Assembly (NCBI GenBank): GCA_000991575.1 | Contig: LBRU01000001.1 | Location: 1-64,000 of the forward strand | From: a candidate division TM6 bacterium GW2011_GWE2_36_25 | GTDB taxonomy: Bacteria; Babelota; Babeliae; Babelales; UBA12409 | Reading direction: 5' to 3' | DNA: 64,000 bases | Shown here: piece by piece, positions 47,255-56,707 of the stretch | Layout: every line of letters begins with the position of its first letter | Position numbering within the stretch: position 1 is the stretch's first letter | Position numbers and translations under genes: made by a program | Notes under the pieces: model-generated | Databases searched by the model: none | Told to the model about the DNA's origin: nothing | What the model saw: the letters and a program-made list of their open reading frames with translations, nothing else

Positions 47255-48604
47255 ATGCAAAATAGAAAAATTTTATTGTTTGTTGTATTCAACTTCGTTC
47301 TTTTTCAACAAAAAAGTTTTTCACGCAATCAACAAATTAAAATTTTATTTAAAATGCAAACCAATCTTCAAAAAGAAAGATTTTTCGAACACCTCACTAA
47401 ATATTGCCAACTATTATCAAACAAATATCAATATAAATTTTTAATATCCGGAGACCCCAATTTATCAGAAACAAACAATCATCGGGCAATAAACCGACTA
47501 CAAAAACAGGCTTCTTTTAATTTTAAATCCAGCCAAAACAAATCAATTGCAGAAGCCTATAATCAGGGAATTGCTCAAGAATCATTTGACATACTCATCA
47601 TAGCCAACGACAACTTAGTACCAACTCAAAGAAATTACGATGATAGAATTGTAAATATGATATTAAAAAATTTTCCTGATCTCGATGGCATTTTATATTT
47701 CAACAATGGAACTCCAAAAGATGAACTAAATAAATGCCTAATTATAGGAAAACAATATTATGAACGCTTTAAATATATCTATCATCCTCATTATAAAACG
47801 TCTATTTGCGTAAAAGAATTTACAAACGTCGCTCAGCTACTTAAAAAAGTATCTATTTCAAATGAAATGTTATTTAAAAGCACTAAAAATTTATTATTAA
47901 ATACAATAAACAAACCAGATGAGAGTAAAAAAAATTGTGAAGAAGAAGAAGACAAATTACTATACAACACTAGATCTGAGGTTAATTACAACATTGATCT
48001 AAAAACCAGCTCCATCATTAAATGGAGTATTTTAATTCCAACACTAAATAACCGTAAACATTTATTCAACAAACTATATAACAAATTAACCACGCAAATA
48101 AAAAAAGCAAATTTGCAAAATTTTATTGAACTTTTGTCAGAACCTGATGATGGAGAATTATCAGTGGGATCTAAAAGAAACAGTCTACTCAAGCAAAGCA
48201 AGGGTGAATATATATCTTTTGTTGATGACGATGATGATGTTTCGCAAGATTTTATTAAAACTATTTATGAAAAATTAAAAATTTACCCTGATTGCATCAG
48301 CTTGCAAGGAATAGTTACCACCAATAACAAAAATCCGCACCTTTTTATTCACTCAATAAAATATGATAAATTTTTTACCGAAAATAACATTTACTATCGG
48401 CCGCCAAACCATTTAAACCCAATAAGACGCGATATTGCTATCAGATTTAAATTTCCGTCCAAATATGTAAGCGAAGATTACGACTGGGCAATGCAAATTT
48501 GCAACTCTCATTTATTAAAAAAAGAGGAAGAAGTAACAAAACCTTATTATTTTTATATATATTCCTCACAGCACTCCGTTCAAGTAAATAAAAGAAAAAA
48601 TTAA
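47255..48604 (+). CDS. Exported two-domain glycosyltransferase-like protein
   Basis: 449 residues from ATG 47255; an upstream TTG at 47240 is also in frame. Signal peptide MQNRKILLFVVFNFVLF. The N-terminal domain has IIANDNLVPTQRNYD, ILYFNNG, and YYERFKYIYHPHY. The C-terminal GT2-like domain has ILIPTLNNR and YISFVDDDDDVSQDF, a full acidic DxD. It is paralogous to 48635-49858 and, over the first domain, to 58378-59166. No database name is known to me. The overlapping short frame at 47142-47444 is not real. Confidence 0.6.
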   Translation: MQNRKILLFVVFNFVLFQQKSFSRNQQIKILFKMQTNLQKERFFEHLTKYCQLLSNKYQYKFLISGDPNLSETNNHRAINRLQKQASFNFKSSQNKSIAEAYNQGIAQESFDILIIANDNLVPTQRNYDDRIVNMILKNFPDLDGILYFNNGTPKDELNKCLIIGKQYYERFKYIYHPHYKTSICVKEFTNVAQLLKKVSISNEMLFKSTKNLLLNTINKPDESKKNCEEEEDKLLYNTRSEVNYNIDLKTSSIIKWSILIPTLNNRKHLFNKLYNKLTTQIKKANLQNFIELLSEPDDGELSVGSKRNSLLKQSKGEYISFVDDDDDVSQDFIKTIYEKLKIYPDCISLQGIVTTNNKNPHLFIHSIKYDKFFTENNIYYRPPNHLNPIRRDIAIRFKFPSKYVSEDYDWAMQICNSHLLKKEEEVTKPYYFYIYSSQHSVQVNKRKN

Positions 48605-48634
48605 AGCGAATCTAAATAAGAACAATATAAACTA

Positions 48635-49858
48635 TTATACTACATTGACTTCTTTTTCAATTAACTTTGATCGCATCATCTGTTTTATCCATTGCACATA
48701 CTCTTCTAAAAAATTCACCTGAGGCTTAAATCTTATTATAAGGTCTCTTCGAATTGGATAATTAATAACATCAACTACTCGATGGGCACAAACTTCTTTA
48801 CCTTTAGCAAAATCCTGCAAAATAATGCAATCAGGAAATTTTTTAAGTTTTTCATAAATTAAAGAAACGTAATCATCATGTACATCATATTTATCTTCAA
48901 CAAAACAAACATATTCTCCATGACTGCTTTGTAAAAGATCTTTGTATTTTTGCAAAAGAGATACATTTTTATCATCAAAAATTAACTCCATGATCTCTTC
49001 TAATTTATTTTTTTTTATTTGATTTAAAATTTTTGTATAAGTTCGCTGAAAAAAGATCTTTCTTTCTTTTGCTGTCGGAATAAGAATGCTGAGACGAATT
49101 GGCACACCAACCTTTAAATTTAAATTATAATTCACTCCCCGTCGCGCCCTATATGTTTGTTGATCCACAGGCCCAAACGATTCATTATATGCATAAAGAG
49201 GATCATATTTTTTCTTGGTAAAAATTGGATGATCATGCTCCAATAATACGGTATTAGAAACAAACTCCTTTTTCAGCATCCTCGATATCTCCATTAATTC
49301 ATTATCACACTGCAAAGATTTATAATGAGGATGATAAATATAGCCAAACCGTTCATAAAATCGACGTCCAATGATAGGATATGTATTTAATTCAGCACCT
49401 AAATGTCCATCATGAAAATTAAGAACACCATCAGTATCAGGAAAAAATTTTTTCATAGAATCAATAATTATTTTATCATAATTTTGCTGTCGCGGGACCA
49501 TGTCATCACTAGCAACCAACACAATATCCCAATCTTTAATTTTTTCTATATCTCGATTATAAGCCTCTATTTTTCCTTTGCCATGACTAAAATAAAACTC
49601 GAGATTTTTGTAACTTTTTAATCTCGCAATAGACGCGACACAATTCATGCTTTTATCATCGATATCGCACGAAATCAAAAAGCGACAATTACATAAATCA
49701 GAAAGTTTTTTATAATATAAGTCTAATCTTCTAAAAAATTGTTGTGGGCGCGATTTCGTGGGAATTTTAATAACAAGCTTAAAATCTTTAGTTTGGCCAC
49801 ACATAGTTAAAAAACTTAAAATTATACTAAAACCCAAAAGAACTTTACCTGTTTTCAT
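48635..49858 (-). CDS. Exported two-domain glycosyltransferase-like protein, second domain degenerate
   Basis: 407 residues. Signal peptide MKTGKVLLGFSIILSFLTMCG. The N-terminal domain has VIKIPTKSRPQQFF, LVASDDMVPRQQNYD, DGVLNFHDG and FYERFGYIYHPHY. The C-terminal domain starts LSILIPTAKER, but the DxD position reads CFVEDKYDVHDDY, and the preceding basic loop is altered. It is probably inactive or changed there. The start overlaps the upstream gene by 4 nt (ATGA), making the last gene of a three-gene unit with 49855 and 50772. Confidence 0.6.
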   Translation of the reverse strand: MKTGKVLLGFSIILSFLTMCGQTKDFKLVIKIPTKSRPQQFFRRLDLYYKKLSDLCNCRFLISCDIDDKSMNCVASIARLKSYKNLEFYFSHGKGKIEAYNRDIEKIKDWDIVLVASDDMVPRQQNYDKIIIDSMKKFFPDTDGVLNFHDGHLGAELNTYPIIGRRFYERFGYIYHPHYKSLQCDNELMEISRMLKKEFVSNTVLLEHDHPIFTKKKYDPLYAYNESFGPVDQQTYRARRGVNYNLNLKVGVPIRLSILIPTAKERKIFFQRTYTKILNQIKKNKLEEIMELIFDDKNVSLLQKYKDLLQSSHGEYVCFVEDKYDVHDDYVSLIYEKLKKFPDCIILQDFAKGKEVCAHRVVDVINYPIRRDLIIRFKPQVNFLEEYVQWIKQMMRSKLIEKEVNVV

Positions 49859-50775
49859 TGTTTTTTGTACCTAATAAATCGCGTTTTTCCTCCCTCAAAC
49901 TTTGTGTCACCTCGAGACCTATATATAACAGAATCCTTATTCAAAACCTTTTTATCCCAATGAATGTGTACAGGAATCGTTCTTCCCCCCACAGATAAAT
50001 TTATCCAACCTTCATCATTAATTTTTAATTTTAAACAATAGGCATAAATACTAAATAACGTTTGATCATGTCGCGCCGCACCATAACCAAATTTTGCTGT
50101 ACCATCATCTTTAAATAAACCCAAGTCTTTTGAATGTTGATACATTGGAAAAATATAATCATCAAGCATTTTTCGCGAGACACCTTGTAATCCTGCGTCT
50201 ATGTGATAAGAATTAGGCGATAAAATTAGTACCTGATCCTCAAGCGATCTTTTACTTAAAACTTTGTCAATAACTGTTTGAGTAATACGATTTACCTGAT
50301 TGCAATTTTCATTCTTTGTACAACTTAACAAAAAATAACCCTGTTCCACTATGTGCTCAAATAAATTATCCAAAGACTTTAAAACCGTAGTACCAGCATC
50401 TAAGTATAAGACATAGGAAAATCTCTCTAGCGCTTGCTTAATAACAACAGGCTTCCAGGCAAAATATCCACGAACCATTCGGCCTCCAGGAGCTGTTTTC
50501 AAAGGTTTTAATAAATCAGGATGAGTCATCTCCACATCATAAACTTTTACTTTCGCCATCCGTGTAAGCTCATTACGTTGTTTAATTTCAAAACCCAAAT
50601 CAAAAACAGCAATTTCTCCTAAATTGACAAAATCTGCTCGATGAATACTTCCAATCAAATTCTTTACCCAACCAAAATGCTTACTATCAGCTGGAGTGCA
50701 ATAATAATGAGGTATAGAAAAAAGTTTTAAAAACAAAGAACAAAAAAACAACAATTTATGATTAAAAAATTTCAT
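49855..50775 (-). CDS. Exported GT8-like (GT-A fold) family protein, copy A
   Basis: 306 residues. Signal peptide MKFFNHKLLFFCSLFLKLFS, followed at once by the mature start IPHYYCTPADSKHF. Motifs shared by the family: NLIGSIH, VFDLGF, GYFAWKPVVIKQAL, YVLYLDAGTTVLKSLD (the GT-A metal site, as DAG), ARHDQTLFS and VHIHWDKK. The layout suggests a retaining GT8-type or DUF1647-like enzyme. Copies: 50772 and 62534. It overlaps its neighbours by 4 nt on both sides. Confidence 0.6.
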   Translation of the reverse strand: MKFFNHKLLFFCSLFLKLFSIPHYYCTPADSKHFGWVKNLIGSIHRADFVNLGEIAVFDLGFEIKQRNELTRMAKVKVYDVEMTHPDLLKPLKTAPGGRMVRGYFAWKPVVIKQALERFSYVLYLDAGTTVLKSLDNLFEHIVEQGYFLLSCTKNENCNQVNRITQTVIDKVLSKRSLEDQVLILSPNSYHIDAGLQGVSRKMLDDYIFPMYQHSKDLGLFKDDGTAKFGYGAARHDQTLFSIYAYCLKLKINDEGWINLSVGGRTIPVHIHWDKKVLNKDSVIYRSRGDTKFEGGKTRFIRYKKQ

Positions 50776-51704
50776 ATTCTTCGCCCATTATATTTAATAA
50801 ATTTAGTTTTGCCACCCTGAAATTTTATATCATGACGAGACCTATAGATAACCGTATTTTCATTCAATGTCTTTTTATCCCAATGAATATGTACAGGAAT
50901 CGCCTTCCCCCGAATAGATAAATTCAACCACCCTTCATCATAAATATGCAACTTTAAACAAAGTGCATAAACAGTAAACAGGGTTTGATCGTGGCGCCCC
51001 TCCCCGTACCCAAATTTTGCTGTTCCATCATCTTCAAACAAATCCAGCTCTTTTGAATGCTGATACATAGGCATAACATAATTATCTAACATTTTCCGGG
51101 AAAGACCTTGCAATCCCGCGTCTATTTGATAAGAATTTTCTGATAAAATTAACATTTGTTCCGCAACAGGACGTTTCTTGACAATTCGGTCAACAACAGG
51201 CTTCGTAATACGATTTACTTGACACCCAATTGCACCTTTTGTACCACTTAACAAAAAATAGCCATGTTCTTCAATATGCTCAAAAAAATCATCTAAGGAT
51301 TTTAATATTGTAGAACCCGCATCTATATACAAAATATAAGGAAACTTGTCTAATGCTTGTTTTATAATAACGGGTTTCCACGCAAAAAAACCACGCACCC
51401 TTCGGCCATTTAAATGTGTCTGAAATGGCCGAAGCAAATCAGGATGGGTCATCTCAACATCATAAACCTTTACTTTTTCCATTCGCGCAAGCTCGCTACG
51501 TTGCACTTGATTAAACCCTAAATCAAAAATAGCAATTTCACCTAAATCTTTAAAATCTTCTTTATGAATACTTCCAATGAGATTTTTCAAAATGTGAAAA
51601 TGTTTGGCATCAGCCGGAATACAATAGTAATGGGGTATAGCAGAAATGCCCAAGGACATAAAAACAAAAATCCGAAAACATACAAATAAATTATAAAACT
51701 TCAT
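50772..51704 (-). CDS. Exported GT8-like (GT-A fold) family protein, copy B
   Basis: 310 residues from ATG 51704 (GAGAGG seven bases upstream). Signal peptide MKFYNLFVCFRIFVFMSLGISA, mature start IPHYYCIPADAKHF. Tandem duplicate of 49855, similar along the full length: GFFAWKPVIIKQAL, YILYIDAGSTILKSLD, GRHDQTLFT, VHIHWDKK. It lies 23 bases downstream of the FkbM gene, so the run 52441 to 48635 is probably one operon of four genes. Confidence 0.6.
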   Translation of the reverse strand: MKFYNLFVCFRIFVFMSLGISAIPHYYCIPADAKHFHILKNLIGSIHKEDFKDLGEIAIFDLGFNQVQRSELARMEKVKVYDVEMTHPDLLRPFQTHLNGRRVRGFFAWKPVIIKQALDKFPYILYIDAGSTILKSLDDFFEHIEEHGYFLLSGTKGAIGCQVNRITKPVVDRIVKKRPVAEQMLILSENSYQIDAGLQGLSRKMLDNYVMPMYQHSKELDLFEDDGTAKFGYGEGRHDQTLFTVYALCLKLHIYDEGWLNLSIRGKAIPVHIHWDKKTLNENTVIYRSRHDIKFQGGKTKFIKYNGRRI

Positions 51705-51727
51705 CAAATGCCTCTCTTTTAAAAAAC

Positions 51728-52441
51728 TTATTTTTTCTTTCTATAAATATCATCACCCCCCTTGGAAGCAATGCGTTTATAGCCCTTTTGATTCAGATGC
51801 TGCATTATTTTTTTATCATTGTTGTTATTCTCAACGGCAATTACATCAATATCTATTTTGTTAAAATCAATTGATTTAATAATGCTTTCTTCGCTTCCTT
51901 CAGTATCGACACTTAAAAAGTCTATATGCTTAATACCGTATTGTGCACAAATATTATTAAACTTAAAACATTTAACTCTTACAATTTCTTGCGAGCCCCC
52001 CCTTGTTTTAATCTCATCCACAACCCTTTTTTGATGAGCATCATCAAAGGTATCTGTCAGCCCACTAAGCATTTCAGGGCAGCCATTCACTTTTGCGAAA
52101 TCAAATTCCCCTTCTTTATCAAAAATACATCCTTGCATACAAATACAACACCTATTTTTCTTTAATTCTTTAAAAATTTCTGGATGAGGCTCAACACATA
52201 TTCCTGCCCACTCCATCTCCTTTTCAAAAAAATACGTATTGCTATAGCTCATGCCGTCATGTGCACCTATGTCAAAAAAGAATCCGTAACGTTTATTTTT
52301 TCTAAATAAAACTTCATGAACATATTTATCTTGACCACACTGGCTATAATAGGGAGCACAAAGACGGGGATAATCAACTTTAGAAAAAGTATCAGATGAA
52401 AAAAACAAACAAAAAATAAAAAGTAATAAATTAAAAATCAT
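51728..52441 (-). CDS. Exported FkbM-family SAM-dependent methyltransferase
   Basis: 237 residues from ATG 52441 (AAAGGAGAAG upstream). Signal peptide MIFNLLLFIFCLFFSSDTFS. The FkbM layout is clear: SQCGQDKYVHEV, FFFDIGAHDGMSYSNT as the SAM loop, CVEPHPEIF, and DFLSVDTEGSEESII. FkbM enzymes O-methylate sugars or polyketides and normally work in the cytosol where SAM is made. Export is therefore odd. First gene of a probable operon with three GT-like genes. The gap 52490-52672 before the divergent gene has no ORF. Confidence 0.8.
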   Translation of the reverse strand: MIFNLLLFIFCLFFSSDTFSKVDYPRLCAPYYSQCGQDKYVHEVLFRKNKRYGFFFDIGAHDGMSYSNTYFFEKEMEWAGICVEPHPEIFKELKKNRCCICMQGCIFDKEGEFDFAKVNGCPEMLSGLTDTFDDAHQKRVVDEIKTRGGSQEIVRVKCFKFNNICAQYGIKHIDFLSVDTEGSEESIIKSIDFNKIDIDVIAVENNNNDKKIMQHLNQKGYKRIASKGGDDIYRKKK

Positions 52442-52702
52442 TCTTACTTCTCCTTTAATTCTTACAAAACAAAAAATGACTTTCTTCAATATAAATCTTT
52501 TAAATTATCTCAGCAACAACCCTTTTTAGACCTCTTATGGCAAGAAGATTCTCATAAATAATCAAGCTCAAATTGAATAAAGAACCAGTCTTTGTTATTT
52601 TGAGCAAGTAGATTTTCTATTGTAAAATTTTTAAACTGCCTTGAAATTTTAAATTATTTCTTTCATGTATCATTGCGTGAAAAACTAAAAAAGGAACGTT
52701 TT

Positions 52703-53773
52703 ATGCAATACAAAGTTTTTTTATATTATTTATGTCTTATCACTGGAATACTGTATGCACACCAAGGAATAACATCCGAAGTCGCATGTTTTTCTGGCGA
52801 CACCATCATTCCTTTTTCGTTTGCCTTTATGTTATCCAAAAAATATAATATTCCTTTATATCTCAACGGCGAAAATGAATGGCATAAAAACCTTAAACCA
52901 TTCAGAATTTATCACTCAGATTTACCAACGTGGAATAACGACAATTTAAAAAAATGGAAACTTATTCCCATTCAAACTGAAAAGGATATTCAGCAACATA
53001 TTCATGAAGACAATATCATGTTCATCACTTCGCTACGCACTTCTTATAATTTCTCTCAACAACATTATCAATTTTTAAGAGAAGCTTTAGAAATAAATAG
53101 ACCAATCGTATACCAGCAGCCCCCTTCTGATAGAATTAGTATTGTAATGCATGTAAGAAAGGCCATACAAGGCATAGCCCCTTGGTTTGGCGCCCTAGCA
53201 TCACAACAATATTATAACATCAAAGCTCATACTATACATTATGTAAAAAACCATTACCACCCACTTACTTACTTGCCAAGGATATGTCAAAAGGAGGCAA
53301 CAGACTGTCAACCTGTTAATTATAAAAATTTCACTTATTTTGACAAAGTTCATGATTGGGAAACCAAATATCCCCCCGAACAATACTATGCAGAAGCACT
53401 AAAAGAAGTGTCTGCGCGTTTAAATAATCAACCACTTTTTGTACGCATAATAACAGACGATAATAAAAATCCTTTAAAATTAGTTGAACGAATAAAAAAG
53501 GCCGTAAATTTAAAGAATATTGATTTTCACTACCAAGACCTACGCCATCTCAATAAAGAAGATTGTATTCGCTCAGAATTATACGCTTTATCCCAGCACG
53601 ATATTTATATTCGCTCACAATCTTATTTTTCTCGCATTGCCGAAATCATTGGCAGCCACACACTAGTTTACTCGCCAATAGCTTTTAAATGGCAAAATAA
53701 TTCAACATTAATTATGACCCAAATAGGCGTAACGGGTTCTTACAAAAAACTACTTAAAAAAGAGAACTCATAA
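52703..53773 (+). CDS. Exported GT11-like (fucosyltransferase-like) protein
   Basis: 356 residues from ATG 52703 (AAGGAACG upstream). Signal peptide MQYKVFLYYLCLITGILYAHQG. ISIVMHVRKAIQG sits where GT11 alpha-1,2-fucosyltransferases carry HxRRGD. FVRIITDDNKNP and IYIRSQSYFSRIAEIIG match the later donor-binding and SSFSWWAA-type regions loosely. The key RGD is replaced, so activity is uncertain. Its stop overlaps the next start by one base (TAATG), so the two are coupled. Confidence 0.5.
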   Translation: MQYKVFLYYLCLITGILYAHQGITSEVACFSGDTIIPFSFAFMLSKKYNIPLYLNGENEWHKNLKPFRIYHSDLPTWNNDNLKKWKLIPIQTEKDIQQHIHEDNIMFITSLRTSYNFSQQHYQFLREALEINRPIVYQQPPSDRISIVMHVRKAIQGIAPWFGALASQQYYNIKAHTIHYVKNHYHPLTYLPRICQKEATDCQPVNYKNFTYFDKVHDWETKYPPEQYYAEALKEVSARLNNQPLFVRIITDDNKNPLKLVERIKKAVNLKNIDFHYQDLRHLNKEDCIRSELYALSQHDIYIRSQSYFSRIAEIIGSHTLVYSPIAFKWQNNSTLIMTQIGVTGSYKKLLKKENS

Positions 53774-54858
53774 TGAAATTTCAGTATTGCTTTTTACTTT
53801 GGAATATTTTAATACATATCAATATTCTTTGTTCGACATGCAAAAAATGGATCGTCATTACTTCTATAAATTATCCCACACAAGCCATTAAACAATTGTC
53901 TAATCTTTCAGAATGGCACGTTCTCGTTGTTGCTGATAAAAAAACACCAACTGATTGGAAATGTGAACAATGCACACTCTTAACACTCGCTGATCAAAAA
54001 AAACTTGGTTACGCCATATATGATTATCTACCATTCAATCACTATAGCCGTAAAAACATTGGCTACCTCTATGCTATTTCGCACGGCGCAGAGATCATTT
54101 ATGATACAGATGATGACAATATTCCCATCTATCAAAATCTTTCTTATTTACCCGAACAGTACACTGGCCCACTGGTAAAAACTAAAAATAGCTTCTGCAA
54201 TATTTATAATTATTTTGGAAATGACACTGTATGGCCACGCGGTTTTCCACTTGAGGAAATTTTAAGTCAAACTAAAAAAGAAAAAATAAAAACAACACGA
54301 CACTTTCCACTTATTCAACAGGCTCTCGTAAATAACAATCCAGATGTTGATGCGGTTTTCAGATTAACAAGAAGTTCGAATATTAATTTTTACAATACAC
54401 ACGCTTCACTTTCCCTTCCCGCTCAAACCTTTTGCCCCTTTAATACACAAAGTACTTTTTTTCACAAAAAGGCTTTTTGGGGTCTCTTAATCCCTGTTTC
54501 TACCAAATTTAGGGTATGCGACATTTGGAGAGGTTATATAACACAACGTCTTCTATGGGAAATTGGAGGCAGCCTTACCTTTCTTCCTCCTCAGGCATTC
54601 CAAGAACGCAATCCTCATAATTTATTATCGGATTTTATCGATGAACAGGACTTGTATATTCACAGCAAAAGACTTGTTACGCAATTAAAAAAGACGCAAC
54701 TAACAAACAAAACTTTTGAAGAAAAATATTTAGCACTTATACAATGTCTCACAGAACAACATTTTTACGATCCAATAGAAATTAAATTAGCAAAAGCATG
54801 GCTTGATGACCTAAAAAAATTAAACTACAAGATGCCTCAATTTTCTGAGGATAAATAA
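53773..54858 (+). CDS. STELLO/DUF288-type glycosyltransferase, exported
   Basis: 361 residues. Signal peptide MKFQYCFLLWNILIHINILC. WIVITSINYPTQAIKQLS, the GYLYAISHGAEIIYDTDDDN metal site, the WPRGFPLEEI block after YNYFGND, and STFFHKKAFWGLLIP are as in the STELLO (DUF288) family. STELLO proteins are Golgi-type enzymes known mostly from plants, nematodes and other eukaryotes, with scattered bacterial and viral copies. All recognised motifs are intact. Coupled to the GT11-like gene. A eukaryotic or viral origin is possible. Confidence 0.75.
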   Translation: MKFQYCFLLWNILIHINILCSTCKKWIVITSINYPTQAIKQLSNLSEWHVLVVADKKTPTDWKCEQCTLLTLADQKKLGYAIYDYLPFNHYSRKNIGYLYAISHGAEIIYDTDDDNIPIYQNLSYLPEQYTGPLVKTKNSFCNIYNYFGNDTVWPRGFPLEEILSQTKKEKIKTTRHFPLIQQALVNNNPDVDAVFRLTRSSNINFYNTHASLSLPAQTFCPFNTQSTFFHKKAFWGLLIPVSTKFRVCDIWRGYITQRLLWEIGGSLTFLPPQAFQERNPHNLLSDFIDEQDLYIHSKRLVTQLKKTQLTNKTFEEKYLALIQCLTEQHFYDPIEIKLAKAWLDDLKKLNYKMPQFSEDK

Positions 54859-54871
54859 CCCAAAAAATATT

Positions 54872-55699
54872 TTATGGATGCCAAATAACAATATTTCCTA
54901 TTATCCAATCAGGAGTTTCGCGTAAAACTTTCACTTTTTTTTGCTGTTTTTTCAAAAGTGAAACAAATTCTTCGATTGAAAATGGATGTACCGAAGGCGT
55001 ATTATTATACAACATGTATCCGCGAGACGCCAAATTAATCACCTTCTCCATGTAATACAATTGACCCTTTTTATCAATTTCAGAAAAAGCATAATTACTA
55101 ATAACTAAATCATATTTTTTAGGCTCTTTTAAAGCAGCATAACCTACCGCAGCAATATTCTTCAGAGCAAATTGTTCAAGATACACCTTAATCAGAGCCG
55201 CAACCTCTGGAAGGTCAATCATAGTATAACTAGCAAAACCACATATATCATGAATAACTTTACACTGCCCCCCAAAACCTGCGCCTATTTCAACAATATT
55301 CAAGTTGTTTAAATCTCCAAATTCCCTTTGTAAATCGCCAACTACCTTTATATAACGAAGCACGCTTGGAGAAATTCTTCCTATAGATGAAAAATCATAA
55401 CTCAGAGGAGCTCCAAATTGATCATCCAAACAAATCTGAGAACAATATCTAAGAAGATGAGGGTAACGCTGAATAATTTCTTGTGCAAGTACCTTGCCGG
55501 CAGGATAATTAAGTCCCTCTACCATTGCTCTATAAATCTGTTTTTTTCTAAACGTTTGCAATGCAAAATAATCACGCCCAGCTAATTTACAAAGTTCAGT
55601 ATATGCTTTATATTTCGCGGTTTCACTAACCATTGTCACAGAAATGGCTTCAAACATTAACACCATTAAAACAAATAAACTAATCAACGAACTCTTCAT
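54872..55699 (-). CDS. Exported putative sugar O-methyltransferase
   Basis: 275 residues from ATG 55699 (AAGGAG six bases upstream). Signal peptide MKSSLISLFVLMVLMFEAIS. The SAM site IVEIGAGFGGQ is followed by YTMIDLPEVAALIKVYL, YDLVISNYAFSEI and MLYNNTPS, the pattern of putative sugar O-methyltransferases. With the FkbM protein this is the second exported SAM-dependent enzyme of the island. Convergent with the STELLO-type gene at 14 bases. Confidence 0.75.
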   Translation of the reverse strand: MKSSLISLFVLMVLMFEAISVTMVSETAKYKAYTELCKLAGRDYFALQTFRKKQIYRAMVEGLNYPAGKVLAQEIIQRYPHLLRYCSQICLDDQFGAPLSYDFSSIGRISPSVLRYIKVVGDLQREFGDLNNLNIVEIGAGFGGQCKVIHDICGFASYTMIDLPEVAALIKVYLEQFALKNIAAVGYAALKEPKKYDLVISNYAFSEIDKKGQLYYMEKVINLASRGYMLYNNTPSVHPFSIEEFVSLLKKQQKKVKVLRETPDWIIGNIVIWHP

Positions 55700-55863
55700 A
55701 TTCACTCCTTAATTAAAGACACTTGAAGATATAAAAACACATATAAAATGTCAACATAAATAAACTAAACCCTCTCATGTGGTTTTTAGAATGATTAATG
55801 GTATGATTAGTGATAAGGAGCACGTATTATACGGGCAAACTTATCCAGAAAATTATAGTAGAA

Positions 55864-56703
55864 ATGATCACATTAATACTCAAAATTGCACATAAAATTC
55901 ATCGACTTTGCAATAAAAATAAAAACAAGACAACGCTTATCAATAACCAATTGCCAGAAAAATCTTTTGTTATAGTTATTACCTCTTACAATAATGAACG
56001 CTATTGTGAAAAAAACTTAGCATCAGTTTTAAATCAAAATTATTCTAATTTTCGTGTAATTTACATTGACGATTGTTCAACGGACAAAACTTCAAAAATT
56101 ACTGAAGAATATATAAAAAATAATGATCATCAAAAAAAAATCAGTTTTTTTAAAAACAAACAAAGAAATCTTAAGCTTGCTAATTTATATCAAATTATTC
56201 ACACACTTCCTGACGAAGAGGTTGTTATTGAACTGGATGGAGATGATTATTTGGCCCATCCCCATGTTCTTAAAATAATCAATCAAAAATATCATGAAAC
56301 TAACGCACTCATTGTTCATGCTACTTACGAAAATCAACCTGCCAATCTTGCAGAACAGCTAAAACTTCAACATTTTTCCCAAGAAACGCCATATTTCGTC
56401 AAAAAATTAAATTTATTTCGAAAATATCCATGGATTTATTCAGGATTACGAACCTATTACGTAGGATTATTTAAAAAAATTAATAAAGAAGATTTGCTAT
56501 GCAAAATACCACCATTTGAGGGAAAGTTTTTTCCTGTTTCTCATGATTTGGCAATAATGTACCCGATGCTCGAAAAAGCACATACCCAAATTGCGTATAT
56601 TCCAGATAAATTACTCATTCGCAACATTGATTCATCTATCAACGATTTTAAAAAATACGATAGCCAATTAAGAAAAAAGATTAACCAACAAATTATTTCA
56701 TAA
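55864..56703 (+). CDS. GT2 glycosyltransferase
   Basis: 279 residues from ATG 55864; the frame is open to GTG 55810, and AAGGAG at 55815 fits neither well. VIVITSYNNERYCEKNL, YIDDCSTDKT and ELDGDDYLAHPH mark a GT-A domain. The N-terminus (ITLILKIAHKI) is only weakly hydrophobic, so it may be cytosolic. Paralog of the next gene. The conserved NIDSSINDFKKY end is shared with the island GT2 group (INDFK). Acceptor unknown. Confidence 0.8.
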   Translation: MITLILKIAHKIHRLCNKNKNKTTLINNQLPEKSFVIVITSYNNERYCEKNLASVLNQNYSNFRVIYIDDCSTDKTSKITEEYIKNNDHQKKISFFKNKQRNLKLANLYQIIHTLPDEEVVIELDGDDYLAHPHVLKIINQKYHETNALIVHATYENQPANLAEQLKLQHFSQETPYFVKKLNLFRKYPWIYSGLRTYYVGLFKKINKEDLLCKIPPFEGKFFPVSHDLAIMYPMLEKAHTQIAYIPDKLLIRNIDSSINDFKKYDSQLRKKINQQIIS

Positions 56704-56707
56704 AAAT

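Noticed and set aside
47142-47444. 100-residue forward ORF before the two-domain GT
   Set aside because: It overlaps the start of the gene at 47255 in another frame, which has the signal peptide and family motifs; the short ORF has none.
48635-49858. Lipoprotein reading of the N-terminus ending FLTMC
   Set aside because: Met at the position before the cysteine does not fit a lipobox; an ordinary signal peptide is more likely.
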